From Streptomyces sp. NBC_01235 (GTDB lineage: Bacteria > Actinomycetota > Actinomycetes > Streptomycetales > Streptomycetaceae): a DNA stretch of 64,000 nucleotides. Within the stretch, counting starts at the first letter, position 1, and the number at the start of each line of letters is the position of its first letter. Of the stretch, positions 25,201-33,994 are shown piece by piece. The DNA is taken from contig NZ_CP108513.1 in the NCBI RefSeq assembly GCF_035989285.1, positions 9,548,001 through 9,612,000 on the forward strand, given 5' to 3'. The notes beneath the pieces are model-generated. The model ran no database searches. It was not told where the DNA came from and saw nothing but the letters and a program-made list of their open reading frames with translations. The position numbers and the translations under genes are program-made.

Positions 25201-26800
25201 CGGCGGCCCGTACGGTGTCGTCTTCGGCGTCCAGGAGGGCGGCGAGGCGCGTCGGGGAATCGGAGGCCAGCAGCAGGACCCGCTCGGGTTCGGCGACCTC
25301 CAGGACCGGACGGGCCGGGGCGCTCGCGCGGGTCCCGCGGGCGCCCGGCGCCTCCTCCAGCACCACGTGCGCGTTGATCCCGCCGAACCCGAACGCGTTG
25401 ACGGCGGCCCTGCGCACGGGCCGGCCGGCGGTGGTCTCCCAGTCGGTGGCCTTCTCCAGGGTGCGGAAGCGGGTGCGGGCCAGGGCGGGGTGCGGGTCGT
25501 CGCAGTGCAGTGTCGGGAGCAGGGTGCGGTGGTGGACGGCGAGCGCGGCCTTGACCAGGCCGGCGACCCCGGCGGCGGGCATGGTGTGCCCGATCATCGA
25601 CTTGACCGACCCCAGGACCGCTTCACCGTCGCCGGGACCGAACACCTCGGCCAGCGTGGTCAGTTCGGCGCCGTCACCCGCCGGGGTCGCGGTGCCGTGG
25701 GCCTCCAGCAGACCGATCGAGCCGGGCTCGGCCGGGTCGAGCCCGGCGGCCCGCCACGCCTGCCGCACCGCCTGCGTCTGACCACCCGGGTCGGGGTTGA
25801 CCAGCCCGGCCGCCCGGCCGTCGCTGGCCACCCCGGTGCCCCGGATCACGGCGTAGACCCGGTCGCCGTCGCGCTCGGCGTCCGCCAGCCGCTTGAGGAC
25901 GACGACGCCCGTCCCCTCACCGATCAGGATGCCGTCGGCGTCCCGGTGGAAGGGGCGGATGCGCTGGCTCGGGGAGAGGGCGCGCAGCTGGGAGAAGACG
26001 CTCCACAGCGTGATGTCGTGGCAGTGGTGGACGCCCCCGGCGAGCATCAGGTCGCAGCGCCCGGAGGCGAGTTCGCCCACCGCCTGGTCCACGGCGACCA
26101 GTGACGAGGCGCAGGCCGCGTCCACGGTGTACGCCGGCCCGCGCAGGTCCAGCCGGTTGGCGACCCGGGAGGCGGCGAGATTGGGCACCAGACCGATCGC
26201 CGACTCGGGACTGTCCGGACCGAGCCGCTCGGTGAACGCCGCCCGTACCCGGTCGAGTTGATCGCCTGTCAGGTCCGGCAGCAACTCGCCCAGCGTGTGC
26301 ACGAGTTGGCCCGCCGTGCGGACCCGCTGGTCCAGCCGGACCAGACCGGGGGTGAGGTAGCCGCCCCGGCCGAGGACGACGCCGACGCGCCCGCGGTCGG
26401 GGAGGCGGTCGGTGCCGCCCGCGTCGTCGAGGGCGGCCGAGGCCACGTGCAGGGCGATGAGCTGGTCGGGCTCGGTGCCGGCCACCGAGTTCGGCATGAT
26501 CCCGAACCGGGTGACCTCCACCTCCGCCAGCCCGTCCACGAACCCGCCCCGCCGCGCGTACACCCGGTCCGCGACGGCCGGGTCGGACGCGCTGCCGGGA
26601 CGGTAGTACGCGGCGTCCCAGCGACCTTCCGGCACCTCGCCGATCGCGTCCACGCCGTCCCGCAGGTTCCGCCAGTACGCGTCCAGGTCGGCCGCGCCCG
26701 GCAGCAGCACCGCCATCCCGACGATGGCGACGGGAACATGACGGGCCGTCACCCCACCCGGTCGGTCGACCGGTCGGGGTGACGTCACCGCGGCCGTCAC
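22262..26800 (-). CDS. PUFA-synthase-like megasynthase B: KS-AT-DH-PPTase
   Basis: 1512 aa, from the GTG at 26800 that overlaps the megasynthase A stop (GTGA). Domains in order: ketosynthase (about 20-440) with Cys in VDAACASSL (about 227), HGTAT (about 366) and IGHTM (about 402); acyltransferase with GHSVGEW (about 661); a double-hotdog dehydratase with His in HLLDHCFFPQR (about 1001), MFHGPAFRG and Asp in LLDNVGQ (about 1165); a C-terminal 4'-phosphopantetheinyl transferase with GIDIEEV (about 1388) and FWAAKEAVAKAEG (about 1433). It has no ACP of its own and must work with megasynthase A. The fused PPTase would activate the ACPs. KS is not a chain-length factor because the Cys is present. 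Confidence 0.9.
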   Translation of the reverse strand: MTAAVTSPRPVDRPGGVTARHVPVAIVGMAVLLPGAADLDAYWRNLRDGVDAIGEVPEGRWDAAYYRPGSASDPAVADRVYARRGGFVDGLAEVEVTRFGIMPNSVAGTEPDQLIALHVASAALDDAGGTDRLPDRGRVGVVLGRGGYLTPGLVRLDQRVRTAGQLVHTLGELLPDLTGDQLDRVRAAFTERLGPDSPESAIGLVPNLAASRVANRLDLRGPAYTVDAACASSLVAVDQAVGELASGRCDLMLAGGVHHCHDITLWSVFSQLRALSPSQRIRPFHRDADGILIGEGTGVVVLKRLADAERDGDRVYAVIRGTGVASDGRAAGLVNPDPGGQTQAVRQAWRAAGLDPAEPGSIGLLEAHGTATPAGDGAELTTLAEVFGPGDGEAVLGSVKSMIGHTMPAAGVAGLVKAALAVHHRTLLPTLHCDDPHPALARTRFRTLEKATDWETTAGRPVRRAAVNAFGFGGINAHVVLEEAPGARGTRASAPARPVLEVAEPERVLLLASDSPTRLAALLDAEDDTVRAAGLDPAHPHPDAGPARLGIVDPTAKRLALARRAVAGQRAWHGRSDVWFRPSPLLGAGHGKLAFLFPGLEGDFTPQVDDVAAHFGLPTLSVDGDRTGDVGRHGFGVVAVGRLLDTALRRSGIVPDAVAGHSVGEWTAMAAAGLYGGEEVDAFMAGFDPDSVTVPGLAFGAIGASAERVLAALGEEDRAGAGLVLSHDNAPGQSMVCGPQAAVDDFVRAFRAQGVLSQVLPFRSGFHTPMLQPHLGPIKEAADRFRLHRPHTPVWSGTTAAPFPSDEAGIRSLFLRHLLEPVRFRQLAEALYAAGHRVYVQVGPGQLGSLVGDTLGGHDHLVVAANSPHRTGLAQLRRVATALWAAGAAVAPSLTPVEAAKAQRPSVRLDLGGSLVSLAAQRLTELRAELRTAPARTTSPGGDSPLDALVERSPMAAELSALLRETADTAAALMTTRPATPLPRRQTGPRHSTVRVSPDTMPHLLDHCFFPQRPGWPDVADRWPVVPATTIVQHIMDAAVDAAQEPAPGRVPVAVHGARFEEWLTATPAVDVPVTATPEAPDRLAVSFGPRARATVELATAYPARSPAPWPTDPGTERTPEHTAAQLYDERWMFHGPAFRGVTELTSIGDRHVRGVITTPPAPGALLDNVGQILGYWIMATRTERTVVFPVGMREMRFHGPHPAPGTEVGCLVRITNLTDSFLEADVQLTVGGTVWAELYGWQDRRFDNDPTTRPVERFPELNTLSEARPGGWQLLHERWPDLASRELIMRNSLGGAERAQYAEHAPRGRRQWLLGRIAAKDAVRRWLWDQGEGPVFPAELRVRNDGAGRPYVTGVHGRVLPALDVSLAHCAEAGVAIVRPHTPGPGPGIDIEEVTDRTPQTLAAALGADELALLHGLLEQTGDSEALWFARFWAAKEAVAKAEGTGFGGRPRDFTVFDATPAGDRLTVAGRLERAYVVHCASAANPPRLPDRSYVVAWTTGHTTPKEYDAR

Positions 26801-29800
26801 CAGCCCGAGGCGGTGTAGACGACGGCGGTGGCCGACTCCTCGCCCCAGGCGAGCTCCCGCAGCAGCGCCGCGGTCCCCTCCTCGGGATCGATCAGCCGGA
26901 TGCCGCGCCGGGCGTACTCGCGGGCCAGCTCCACCCCGACCATGCCTCCGTGACCGGCCGCAGGCGCCCACGGACCCCAGTGCACGGTCACCGCACGGTG
27001 CCCGGTGCGGGCGGCGAAGGCCGCGCCGAGGGTCTCCAGCGCGTCGTTGGCGGCGGCGTAGTCCACCTGGCCCCGGTTGCCCAGGACCGCGGAGATCGAG
27101 CCGAACAGCACGGTGAACGCGGGTGCGGCGGGCAGTTCCTCCAGCGCGGTGAGCAGGGCGTCCGCGCCGGTCGCCTTCGTGCCGAAGACCCGCTGGAAGG
27201 ACTCGGCGGTCTTCTCGGCGACCAGCCGGTCCTCGATCACACCGGCCGCGTGGACCACCCCGTCGAGCCGGCCGTGCTCGGCGTGGATCTCCTTCACCGC
27301 CTGGAGCACCGCCTCGGTCTCCCGGAAGTCGACGGAGCGGTAGCGCACGCGGCTGCCCAGCGCGGTGAGCTCGCTCAGCGTCGCCGTGATCTCCCGCTGG
27401 GCCAGGACGAGTTCGGCGGCACGGTTGATCTCGGCCGGCTTCAGACCGCCGCGGGCGGCCAGCGCGGCGCGCAGCTCGGCCGGGGTGCGCGCGGCCGCGG
27501 TGTCCGCGTCCTCGGGGCCGTCCGGGGCGGGGGTACGGCCGAGCAGTTCCAGACGACAGTGGGCGGCACCGGCGAGCGCGGCGGCGAACTGCGCGGTGAT
27601 GCCCCGCGCGCCGCCCGCCAGCAGCACGACCGAGTCCCGGTCCAGTCCGAGCGCGGCGGCCTCCGCCGCGCCGTCCCCGGCCGGACCGGCGCCCGTGCTG
27701 CCGAGCGCGCCGAGCGGCGCCTCCACCAGCTCGAAGCCGTGCCGGCCCGCCGCCGTCCGCAGCACGACCGGGGTGCGGTCCGGTGCGACGGCCTCCGCGA
27801 CCACCGCGTCCGCCACGGCCGACGGCGAGGCGTCGGCGAGGTCGACGACCCGGGCGAGGGTCTGCGGATACTCGCGCGCCACGGTCCGGAACAGCCCGCG
27901 CAGCCCCGCGGTGCGGGCGTCGGGCCTCTCGTCGTCGGCGCTCCGGACGGCGAGCAGCCACCGCGGGCCGCGCGTCAGGGCCGCCTTGAGGACAGGGAAT
28001 GCGTCGGGCAGGACGGGCGTGTCTTCGGCGGCCGGGAGAGCACCGAGGTACAGCACGCCGTCCACCGGCCCGTCCGCCTCCGTGAGGACGTGATCACGGG
28101 CGCGCACGGTGACGTCGGCGCCGTGCGACACCAGCCGGGCGACGACCTCGGGGGCGTCCCCGAGGACGGTCCAGCGGGTGCCGGAGAGGGCGGTCGCCGG
28201 GTCGGTCAGGGCCTCGGCCGACGCCGCGGTCCCGTCGGCGAGCGGGACCGGCCGCAGCACGTGCCGCCGGGGCGGCTCGCCGGTCACCTCCTCCGTGACC
28301 TGCACGGCCGGTACGGGCTCCCCGGCAGCGACGGACTCACCGGCCTCGGCCGCCGGTACAGGTGCGGGCACGGGCGCCGGTCCGCCCAGCCGGGCCGTCA
28401 GCCACTCGGTCACCGCGGCGGCGGTGCGTGCCTTCGTCAGCTCCTCCAGCTCGTCGTCGTCCATCGACGTGAGGTCCGCACCGGCCCCGGCGCCCAGGCG
28501 CCTGGCCAACTCGCCCGCGATCTCGGCCCGTTTGATGGAGTCGACGCTGAGGTCCGCCTCCAGATCGAGGTCGGGCTCGATCATGTCGATGGGGTAGCCG
28601 GTGCGTTCGCTGATGATCTCCAGGACGAGCTGCTGGACGTCGGTGCTCCCGGCGGGCTCCTCGGCGGCGGACGCCGGGGCCGTCTCCGGCACCGGGGCCA
28701 CCACCTCGGTCTGTGCCGTGGGGAGTTGGGGCACCGCCTGGACGACCTGCGGTGCCACCACCACGGGCGGGGCGATCTGCGCGCCCGGGGTGGATCCGAA
28801 GTAGGTGAGCAGCACGTCCCGTTGGGCGGCGATCATCTCCCGGCTGGTGCGCAGGAATTCGGAGATCAGCGCGTCCCGGTCGGACGGGACGCCGTGCGGG
28901 GGGTTCGTCGTCACAGTCGTCACGGTCCTTTCGGCGGGGTCCACGACTCGTCGGGCCGGCGCGAGCGCACCGGGAAGGAGGGCTCCGGAGGCGGTGCGGA
29001 CCAGCTGTCCGTCGACCGTCCAGCCGGGCCGCTTCGGCACGGGAGTGCGGACGGCGTCCACCGCGTCCCGGCCGCGCAGCAGCCACCCGCTGCGCACCGG
29101 CAGCCCCGCGACGGCGAGGCGTGCCAGTGCGTCGAGCCAGTCGCGCAGTCCACCGCCGGGCCGGGGCTCGCAGGCCACCGTGCGGTGCGGACGGTCGCCG
29201 AGGATCTGCCCGACCAGCCGCGTCAGCACCGACCCGGGACCGGCCTCGACGAAGACGCGCGCTCCGGCCTCGTACATCGCCTCGACCTGCTCGACGAAGG
29301 CGACCGGCGCGCCGATCTGGGCGGCGAGTTCGGCCCGTACCGCGTCCGCGTCGGCCGGGTACGGGGCGGCCGTGCGGTTGGACCACACCGGGAACTCGGG
29401 GGCGTGCACCGGGCGGGCGGCGAGCGCCCCGGCGAACCGGTCGGCGGCACCGGCGACCAGCGGGCTGTGGAAGGCGCAGGCGACGGGGATGCGCTTGACC
29501 CCCAGACCGGCCTCGCGCAGCAGTCGTACGGCCTCGGCCACGGCGTCGGACGGCCCCGAAATCACCGTCTGCGTGGGCGAGTTGCGGTTAGCGACGACGA
29601 CGGAGTCCGGCGCGTTCGCCGTCTTCAGCGCCTGCGCCACCTCCTCGGCGCCGGTCGCGACCGCGGCCATGGTCCCCGGATCCCCTCCGCCGGACCCGTC
29701 GGACCCGGCGGACCCGGCGGCCCCGGCGGCCCCCTCGGACCAGGCGGCTTCGAGGATCGCCGCCGCCCGCTCCGAGCTCAGTTCCAGCAGGGTCTCGGGG

Positions 29801-32800
29801 GTCAGGGCGCCGGCCGCGCACAGGGCGACCAGCTCGCCGTAGCTGTGCCCGGCGGCCATGTCCGGGCGCACCCCGGCCGCGGTGAGCACGGCGTGCGCGG
29901 CGAGGCCCGCGATGCCCAGGGCCGGCTGGGCCACGCGCGTGTCGGTCAGCGCGGCCCGCTGCCGGTCGCGTACGGCGTCGTCGAAGGCGGTCGGCGGGTA
30001 CAGGGTGTCGGCGTGGGCGCGGCCGAGCTCCAGATAGGGGCGCAGCTCGGGGAAGGCGACGAACAGGTCGGCGAGCATGCCGGTGCGCTGACTGCCCTGG
30101 CCGGGGAAGAGGAAGGCGACCTTGGCGTCGCCGGGATCCTCCGGCCCTGCCCGGTGGAGCCCCCGCGCCGGATCGTGCTCGGTGGGATCGGCCAGTGCCC
30201 GTCGCAGCTTCCCGATGAGGTCGTCCACGTCCGTCGCCACGACCGCGACCCGCGCCGGGTCCCCGCTCGCGTCCGAGCGGCGCGCCGCGCCGAGCGCCAG
30301 GTCCCGCAGGCGCCATGGCCCGCCCTCCGCCTGCGCGGCCTTGAGGAGGTCCTCCATCGCACGGCGGGCCGCGGTCTCGTCCCGCCCCCGGAAGACGAAC
30401 AGTTCGGCCGGCCAGGCGTCCAGTCCGCGCACCGGCGGCACGCCGTCGGCGTAAGCGCCCAGCACCACATGGAAGTTGGTGCCGCCGAAGCCGAACGCGC
30501 TGACCCCGGCGACCCGTTCCTCCGGGGGCGCCGCCCAGGGCCGGGCCTCGGTATGGAAGGCGAAGGGGCTGCTGTCCGCGTCCCAGGCCGCGTTGGGGGC
30601 CTCGACGTGCAGCGTCGGCGGCCTGACGCCGGTGTGCAGGGCCAACAGGGTCTTGATCAGGCCGGCGAGTCCCGCGGCGCACTTGGTGTGCCCGATCTGA
30701 GACTTCACCGAACCGATCACGCAGCCGCCCGGCTTCGCCCCGGCCTCGCCGAACACCTCGCTGAGGATGCGGAGTTCGGTGCGGTCGCCGACGACCGTCC
30801 CGGTGCCGTGCGCCTCGACGAGCCCGACGTCGGCGGGGGAGACGCCCGCGTTGCGGTAGGCCCGCTCCAGGGCCGAACGCTGCCCCTCGGGCCTGGGGGC
30901 GGTGAGGCCGAGGGAGCGGCCGTCGCTGGAGGAGCCGAGGCCCTTGATGACACCGTAGATCCGGTCGCCGTCGCGTTCGGCGTCCGCGAGCCGCTTGAGG
31001 ACGACGCAGGCCACGCCCTCGCCGAGCGCGATGCCGTCCGCCGAGCCGTCGAAGGCCCGGGAGCGGCCGGTCGGGGACAGGGCGTGCACGGAGGAGAAGA
31101 GGACGTAGTCGTTGATGCCGTTGTGCAGGTCGGCGCCGCCGCACAGCACCACGTCGGACGTGCCCCCGACCAGCTCCTTGCAGGCGACGTCCACCGCGGC
31201 CAGCGAGGAGGCGCAGGCGGCGTCGACGGTGTAGTTGGCGCCGCCGAGGTCGAGCCGGTTGGCGATCCGCCCGGAGATGACATTGGCGAGCATGCCGGGG
31301 AAGGAGTCCTCGGTGAGCCGCGGGAGCTGGTCGTCCAGGGCCGCCGGGACGTGGCCGTAGTACGAGGGCAGCACCGCCCGCAGCGTGGCGGCGTTCGACA
31401 GGTCGCTGCCCGCCTCCGCGCCGAACACCACGGAGGTGCGGGAGCGGTCGAACTCCCGCCCCCCGTCGCCGTATCCGGCGTCCTCCAGGGCCCGCCTGGC
31501 TGCCTCGAGCGAGAGCAGCTGCACCGGCTCGACGCTGCCGAGGGACGTGGGCGGGATGCCGTAGCGCAGGGGGTCGAAGGGGATGCGGGGCAGGAAGCCG
31601 CCCCACTTGGACGGGGTCGACTCGCCGTGGTGGACGGCCGGGTCCCAGCGGTCGGCCGGGACCTCGCCGACCGCGTCCACGCCCCCGACGACGTTCGCCC
31701 AGAACGTCGGCAGGTCGGGCGCCTGCGGGAACATGCAGGCCATGCCGACGACGGCGATGTCCAGCGGGGCCGGGGTCGCGGGCTCCGGCACCTCCCTCGC
31801 CAGACCCAACTCGGCCGCGCGCAGCGAGAGATGCTCCACCGCACCCGTCGTCACCGACTCGTGCAGCGCCGCGACCGTCGTGGTCGCCGAGCGCAGTACG
31901 GCCACCTCTCCGGCCATGAACATCCCCTCGGCGAGCTGGCGTCGCTCGTCGACGGGGGTGAGGGAGCCGTCGGCGTCCCGTGTCACGCCCTTGCTGGCGG
32001 TGCGCAGCCGGCCGACGTTGAGCCGCTCAAGCTCCTCCCAGATCCGCCGGTCCGGCACGCCCTCGGCCCGCAGCCGGGCCTCCTGGTCGCGGTAGCCGGC
32101 GGCGAACGGACTCGGCACGCACCGTGTGGCGTGACCCGGCGCCGACTCCAGGAGCGTGGTGCGTTCGGCGTCCATGACCTGTCGCTGGAAGAGCGGCCGG
32201 ATCGCGCCGTGCGCCACCGCCTCCTCGGTGAACAGGTACGCGGTGCCCATCAGCACGCCGACGGCCGCTCCGCGCGCGGTCAGCGGCGCGGCGAGCGCGG
32301 CGACCATCGCCGCCGATCGCTCGTCGTGCACCCCGCCCGCGAAGAACACCTCGACGTCCTTCGCGTCGGCGCCGTCCAAGTGGTCGTCCAGGACGGCCAG
32401 TTGGGCCTCCCAAAGGGGGAAGCTGCCGCGTGGTCCGACGTGCCCGCCGCACTCCGAGCCCTCGAACACGAACCGGCGTGCACCGGCTTCCAGGAACTGC
32501 CGCAGCAGCCCGGGCGACGGCACGTGCAGAAAGGTCCGGATGCCCTCCCGCTCCAACGCCTGCGCCTGGGACGGCCGTCCGCCCGCGATGATCGCGTGCG
32601 TCGGCCGCAGCTCCCGTACGGCCTCCAGCTGGGCGGTGCGCACGTCCTCCGGTGCGAAGCCGAGCACGCCCACGCCCCAGGGCCGGCCGGCCACCGCGCC
32701 GCGGGTCTCGGCCAGCATCGCCCGTGTCCGCGCGCCGTCGGCCAGCGCCAGGGCGAGGAACGGCAGCGCCCCGTCCGCCGCCACCGCGGCGGCGAACGCG

Positions 32801-33807
32801 GCCCCGTCGCTCACCCGTGTCATCGGCCCCTGTGCGACGGGCAGCCGCGTCCCGAGCGCCCGGCTCATCGGTGACTGAGCCCGCAGCGCCCGTACGGCCG
32901 TGTCGTCACGTACGGCGTCCAGGACCGCGTCCCGCAGCCCGCGCACCGTCCGCCGTACGTCGCCCCAGCGCTCGGCGAACCGGGCGGCGAGGAATCCGTC
33001 CTGGCCCACCGGGAGCAGTTGGGTGCGCGGGTCCTGCGCGCCGAGCAGCGCCGCCACCGCCTCCGGTCCGGCGTCCTGCGGGAGTCGCGGGGCGTCCGGG
33101 CCGCGCCGCAGCAGGACACGGTGACCGGCCAGGACGACGGTCTCCGAGCCGTCCAGGGTGCGCAGCGCCGCGGCGGCCGGCTCGGGCAGCGCCGACTCGG
33201 CGAGCAGCGCGAGCTGGCTGTCCAGGACGACACCGGCCGCCCCTCCGGCCACCGCGGCGGCGGCCGTGCGCGGGCCGATGCCGCCGCACGCCCACACCGG
33301 CAGGGTCACCTCGGGCGCGGCGAGGAGCTGCTGGAGCAGCACGAAGGTGCTCAGCTCGCCGATCCGGCCACCGCACTCGGCGCCGCGGGCGATCAGACCG
33401 TGCGCCCCGGCGCGCACGGCGTGCCGCGCGCCCTCCAGGTCGGTGACCTCGACCAGCACGCGGTGGCGTGCCGCGAGGCCGGCGACCGGCCACGGCGCGG
33501 CGGCGCAGTCCACGGCGCCCGTGGTCGGGGGGTGCACGACGTCCGAGGTCAGGACGACCGTGTGCGGGCCGTCGGGTCCCAGGTCGGCGGGGGTGAGCCG
33601 GCAGTGCGCGCCGACCCGGACGGCGAAGCTGCCCGAAGACGCGCGGCGCAGGCGGGCGAGGGCCTCGCGGGCTCTTGGGCCGCCGGACCCCAGGTCGAGT
33701 ACGCCGAGCCCGCCGGCCCGGCCGACCGCCAGGGCGAGCCCGGCATCGGGTTCGCCGAAAGGAGTGATGCCGATGATCATGTCCTCGGAACGCACAGCGG
33801 ACGTCAT
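26797..33807 (-). CDS. PUFA-synthase-like megasynthase A: NMO-NMO-KS-AT-ACP-KR
   Basis: 2336 aa from the ATG at 33807 (GGAG 5 nt upstream). Two nitronate-monooxygenase/PfaD-like FMN barrels stand in tandem (about 8-300, GAECGGRIGE and VWACGGIG; about 312-640, VAQGPMTRVSD, GSECGGHVGPRGS and VFFAGGVH), the expected enoyl reductase of PUFA synthases. Then KS (about 681-1110; Cys in VDAACASSL near 861, HGTGT near 999, IGHTK near 1039), AT (GHSYGEL near 1319, AFHSPLV), one ACP (LSVDSIKRAEI near 1754, the Pfa-type DSIKR) and KR (AGGARGI near 2064; Ser and Tyr in FGSISAVLGNRGQVDYAAA near 2240). A Gly/Ala/Ser-rich insert splits the AT. It makes a reduced carbon chain iteratively with megasynthase B. 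Confidence 0.9.
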   Translation of the reverse strand: MTSAVRSEDMIIGITPFGEPDAGLALAVGRAGGLGVLDLGSGGPRAREALARLRRASSGSFAVRVGAHCRLTPADLGPDGPHTVVLTSDVVHPPTTGAVDCAAAPWPVAGLAARHRVLVEVTDLEGARHAVRAGAHGLIARGAECGGRIGELSTFVLLQQLLAAPEVTLPVWACGGIGPRTAAAAVAGGAAGVVLDSQLALLAESALPEPAAAALRTLDGSETVVLAGHRVLLRRGPDAPRLPQDAGPEAVAALLGAQDPRTQLLPVGQDGFLAARFAERWGDVRRTVRGLRDAVLDAVRDDTAVRALRAQSPMSRALGTRLPVAQGPMTRVSDGAAFAAAVAADGALPFLALALADGARTRAMLAETRGAVAGRPWGVGVLGFAPEDVRTAQLEAVRELRPTHAIIAGGRPSQAQALEREGIRTFLHVPSPGLLRQFLEAGARRFVFEGSECGGHVGPRGSFPLWEAQLAVLDDHLDGADAKDVEVFFAGGVHDERSAAMVAALAAPLTARGAAVGVLMGTAYLFTEEAVAHGAIRPLFQRQVMDAERTTLLESAPGHATRCVPSPFAAGYRDQEARLRAEGVPDRRIWEELERLNVGRLRTASKGVTRDADGSLTPVDERRQLAEGMFMAGEVAVLRSATTTVAALHESVTTGAVEHLSLRAAELGLAREVPEPATPAPLDIAVVGMACMFPQAPDLPTFWANVVGGVDAVGEVPADRWDPAVHHGESTPSKWGGFLPRIPFDPLRYGIPPTSLGSVEPVQLLSLEAARRALEDAGYGDGGREFDRSRTSVVFGAEAGSDLSNAATLRAVLPSYYGHVPAALDDQLPRLTEDSFPGMLANVISGRIANRLDLGGANYTVDAACASSLAAVDVACKELVGGTSDVVLCGGADLHNGINDYVLFSSVHALSPTGRSRAFDGSADGIALGEGVACVVLKRLADAERDGDRIYGVIKGLGSSSDGRSLGLTAPRPEGQRSALERAYRNAGVSPADVGLVEAHGTGTVVGDRTELRILSEVFGEAGAKPGGCVIGSVKSQIGHTKCAAGLAGLIKTLLALHTGVRPPTLHVEAPNAAWDADSSPFAFHTEARPWAAPPEERVAGVSAFGFGGTNFHVVLGAYADGVPPVRGLDAWPAELFVFRGRDETAARRAMEDLLKAAQAEGGPWRLRDLALGAARRSDASGDPARVAVVATDVDDLIGKLRRALADPTEHDPARGLHRAGPEDPGDAKVAFLFPGQGSQRTGMLADLFVAFPELRPYLELGRAHADTLYPPTAFDDAVRDRQRAALTDTRVAQPALGIAGLAAHAVLTAAGVRPDMAAGHSYGELVALCAAGALTPETLLELSSERAAAILEAAWSEGAAGAAGSAGSDGSGGGDPGTMAAVATGAEEVAQALKTANAPDSVVVANRNSPTQTVISGPSDAVAEAVRLLREAGLGVKRIPVACAFHSPLVAGAADRFAGALAARPVHAPEFPVWSNRTAAPYPADADAVRAELAAQIGAPVAFVEQVEAMYEAGARVFVEAGPGSVLTRLVGQILGDRPHRTVACEPRPGGGLRDWLDALARLAVAGLPVRSGWLLRGRDAVDAVRTPVPKRPGWTVDGQLVRTASGALLPGALAPARRVVDPAERTVTTVTTNPPHGVPSDRDALISEFLRTSREMIAAQRDVLLTYFGSTPGAQIAPPVVVAPQVVQAVPQLPTAQTEVVAPVPETAPASAAEEPAGSTDVQQLVLEIISERTGYPIDMIEPDLDLEADLSVDSIKRAEIAGELARRLGAGAGADLTSMDDDELEELTKARTAAAVTEWLTARLGGPAPVPAPVPAAEAGESVAAGEPVPAVQVTEEVTGEPPRRHVLRPVPLADGTAASAEALTDPATALSGTRWTVLGDAPEVVARLVSHGADVTVRARDHVLTEADGPVDGVLYLGALPAAEDTPVLPDAFPVLKAALTRGPRWLLAVRSADDERPDARTAGLRGLFRTVAREYPQTLARVVDLADASPSAVADAVVAEAVAPDRTPVVLRTAAGRHGFELVEAPLGALGSTGAGPAGDGAAEAAALGLDRDSVVLLAGGARGITAQFAAALAGAAHCRLELLGRTPAPDGPEDADTAAARTPAELRAALAARGGLKPAEINRAAELVLAQREITATLSELTALGSRVRYRSVDFRETEAVLQAVKEIHAEHGRLDGVVHAAGVIEDRLVAEKTAESFQRVFGTKATGADALLTALEELPAAPAFTVLFGSISAVLGNRGQVDYAAANDALETLGAAFAARTGHRAVTVHWGPWAPAAGHGGMVGVELAREYARRGIRLIDPEEGTAALLRELAWGEESATAVVYTASGW
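29691..29735 (-). repeat. 9-bp tandem repeats encoding a Gly/Ala/Ser linker inside the AT domain
   Basis: Five 9-bp units of the CGGACCCGG type (last two CGGCCCC variants) encode part of the low-complexity GAAGAAGSAGSDGSGGGDPG insert between the AT helix SSERAAAILEAAWSE and the strand TMAAVATG. Length may vary between strains by slippage in whole codons. Confidence 0.7.
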
Positions 33808-33935
33808 GATTCTCCGAATCAAGGGTGAGACTGCACGGTGGGGGGTTCGGGACAGCAAAGGCGGCTCACCGGATTCCGGCGGGGAGAGGTCTACCGCGGA
33901 ACACCGTTCTCAAGCGCGTGCTCGAAACGCGTTGA

Positions 33936-33965
33936 AAGGTAGTGCGCTTGTTACTCACTGGTCAA
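33936..33965 (-). promoter_or_regulatory. Candidate promoter of the megasynthase operon
   Basis: On the minus strand TTGACC (33965-33960) and TACCTT (33941-33936) are spaced 18 nt. It would give a 5' leader of roughly 120 nt before the ATG at 33807. Confidence 0.5.
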
Positions 33966-33994
33966 CGATCGAACGATCGGCTGGTATCCAGCCG
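33964..33994. repeat. AACGATCG direct repeat with adjoining hairpin beside the -35
   Basis: Two copies of AACGATCG (33964-33979), each containing the palindrome CGATCG, run into a 7-bp perfect hairpin CGGCTGG-TAT-CCAGCCG (33978-33994). The block touches the -35 of the candidate promoter, a position typical of an activator site; the binding protein is unknown. Confidence 0.55.

Noticed and set aside
22262..26800. Ketosynthase of megasynthase B as a chain-length factor
   Set aside because: The active-site Cys in DAACASSL and both His motifs are intact, so it is a functional KS by sequence.
26779..32874. A 2031-codon open frame on the plus strand opposite megasynthase A (and a 1270-codon one at 22292-26104)
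   Set aside because: Composition is Arg/Gly/His/Val-rich as expected for antisense frames of high-GC genes; no domains, and the minus strand has complete PKS domains.
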